Shown here piece after piece: positions 14,364 through 14,581 of a stretch of DNA of 14,581 bases. The stretch's first letter is position 1, and every line of letters begins with the position of its first letter. Position numbers and translations under genes: made by a program. A model generated the notes under the pieces. That model was given only the letters and a program-made list of their open reading frames with translations, was not told the DNA's origin and searched no databases. Source of the stretch: Acidimicrobiaceae bacterium (GTDB lineage: Bacteria > Actinomycetota > Acidimicrobiia > Acidimicrobiales > RAAP-2); contig JAUTXB010000170.1 of assembly GCA_030838245.1 (NCBI GenBank), forward strand, positions 1 to 14,581, written 5' to 3'.

Positions 14364-14581
14364 TCAGGCGGTGGGAGGAACTGCCGGTGCGCCCTGAGGC
14401 TGATCGGGCATGACCAGGATCTCTTCGATCCGAGCCCCGCTGGCCAGGACGCGGAGCACCTGCTCGGCCATGTCCTCGTTGGTCATGACGGCACCGGCCG
14501 CCGGGTAGCCCTCGGCCGACCACCGTTCGAACATCTCGCCGGTGAGGACCGGGTCCCAGCTGTTGGCGAACTCGGACATGG
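14364..14581 (-). CDS. C-terminal part of a probable short-chain dehydrogenase (partial)
   Basis: The minus-strand frame is open from the window edge to TGA at 14364-14366, giving about 72 residues. The C-terminal part, NEDMAEQVLRVLASGARIEEILVMPD, matches the end of many SDRs, where a helix with D-x-A-x-x-V is followed by a final strand written like EILV-x-P. A methionine codon at 14577-14579 is probably internal, since an SDR would need about 200 more residues beyond the window. No catalytic motif is in view, so the family call rests on the C-terminus alone. It is upstream of, and co-oriented with, the P450, 86 bp apart, and may share its transcript. Confidence 0.55.
   Translation of the reverse strand, partial: MSEFANSWDPVLTGEMFERWSAEGYPAAGAVMTNEDMAEQVLRVLASGARIEEILVMPDQPQGAPAVPPTA

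Overview
The window is about 14.6 kb of very GC-rich DNA with strong G/C preference at third codon positions, frequent GTG starts and ATGA/GTGA stop-start overlaps. Gene content (DUF35/Ltp-type aldolase, KstD-like flavoprotein, Rieske oxygenase, FadD-type ligases, family III CoA-transferase, soluble P450, SDRs) points to a high-GC actinomycete, perhaps of the mycobacterial or acidimicrobial kind. The exact lineage cannot be read from the sequence. The window has no rRNA, tRNA, CRISPR array, transposase or other mobile-element signature, and no gap over 300 bases.

Layout. Left edge (1-1683, plus): the last codons of an unidentified gene, coupled by a GTGA overlap to a DUF35 + thiolase-fold fusion resembling steroid side-chain aldolases. 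At 1783-2178 (minus) lies a small SnoaL/NTF2-like gene. Across a divergent control region (about 2179-2316) starts a plus-strand run of nine main genes. First comes a tight trio joined by ATGA overlaps: KstD-like FAD dehydrogenase, degenerate alpha/beta-hydrolase, Rieske oxygenase alpha subunit. Next come a cupin, an acyl-CoA ligase and a family III CoA-transferase, then (after 145 bp holding several palindromes) an enoyl-CoA hydratase-fold protein, a second acyl-CoA ligase and an SDR. Right edge (minus): a cytochrome P450 converging on the SDR, and the C-terminal part of what is probably another SDR.

How they may work together (inference). Two ligases and a CoA-transferase can make and pass on CoA thioesters of a carboxylated substrate. 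The flavoprotein, Rieske oxygenase, P450 and SDRs can desaturate, hydroxylate and oxidise a ring system. The hydratase-fold protein and the Ltp-like aldolase can carry out C-C bond chemistry on CoA esters. Together this reads as a catabolic cluster for a cyclic, probably polycyclic isoprenoid-like (steroid, terpenoid or related) acid. It is not one of the standard cholesterol gene sets that I recognise, and the substrate is unknown. No ferredoxin, ferredoxin reductase, Rieske beta subunit or transcription factor lies in the window, so electron partners and the regulator must be elsewhere.

The least ordinary points are an alpha/beta-hydrolase whose nucleophile position is glycine, a hydratase-fold protein lacking both classical glutamates, a 19-bp tandem duplication across the Rieske stop codon, a 17-bp palindrome in the divergent promoter region, and two tiny ORFs that couple exactly to the next gene.
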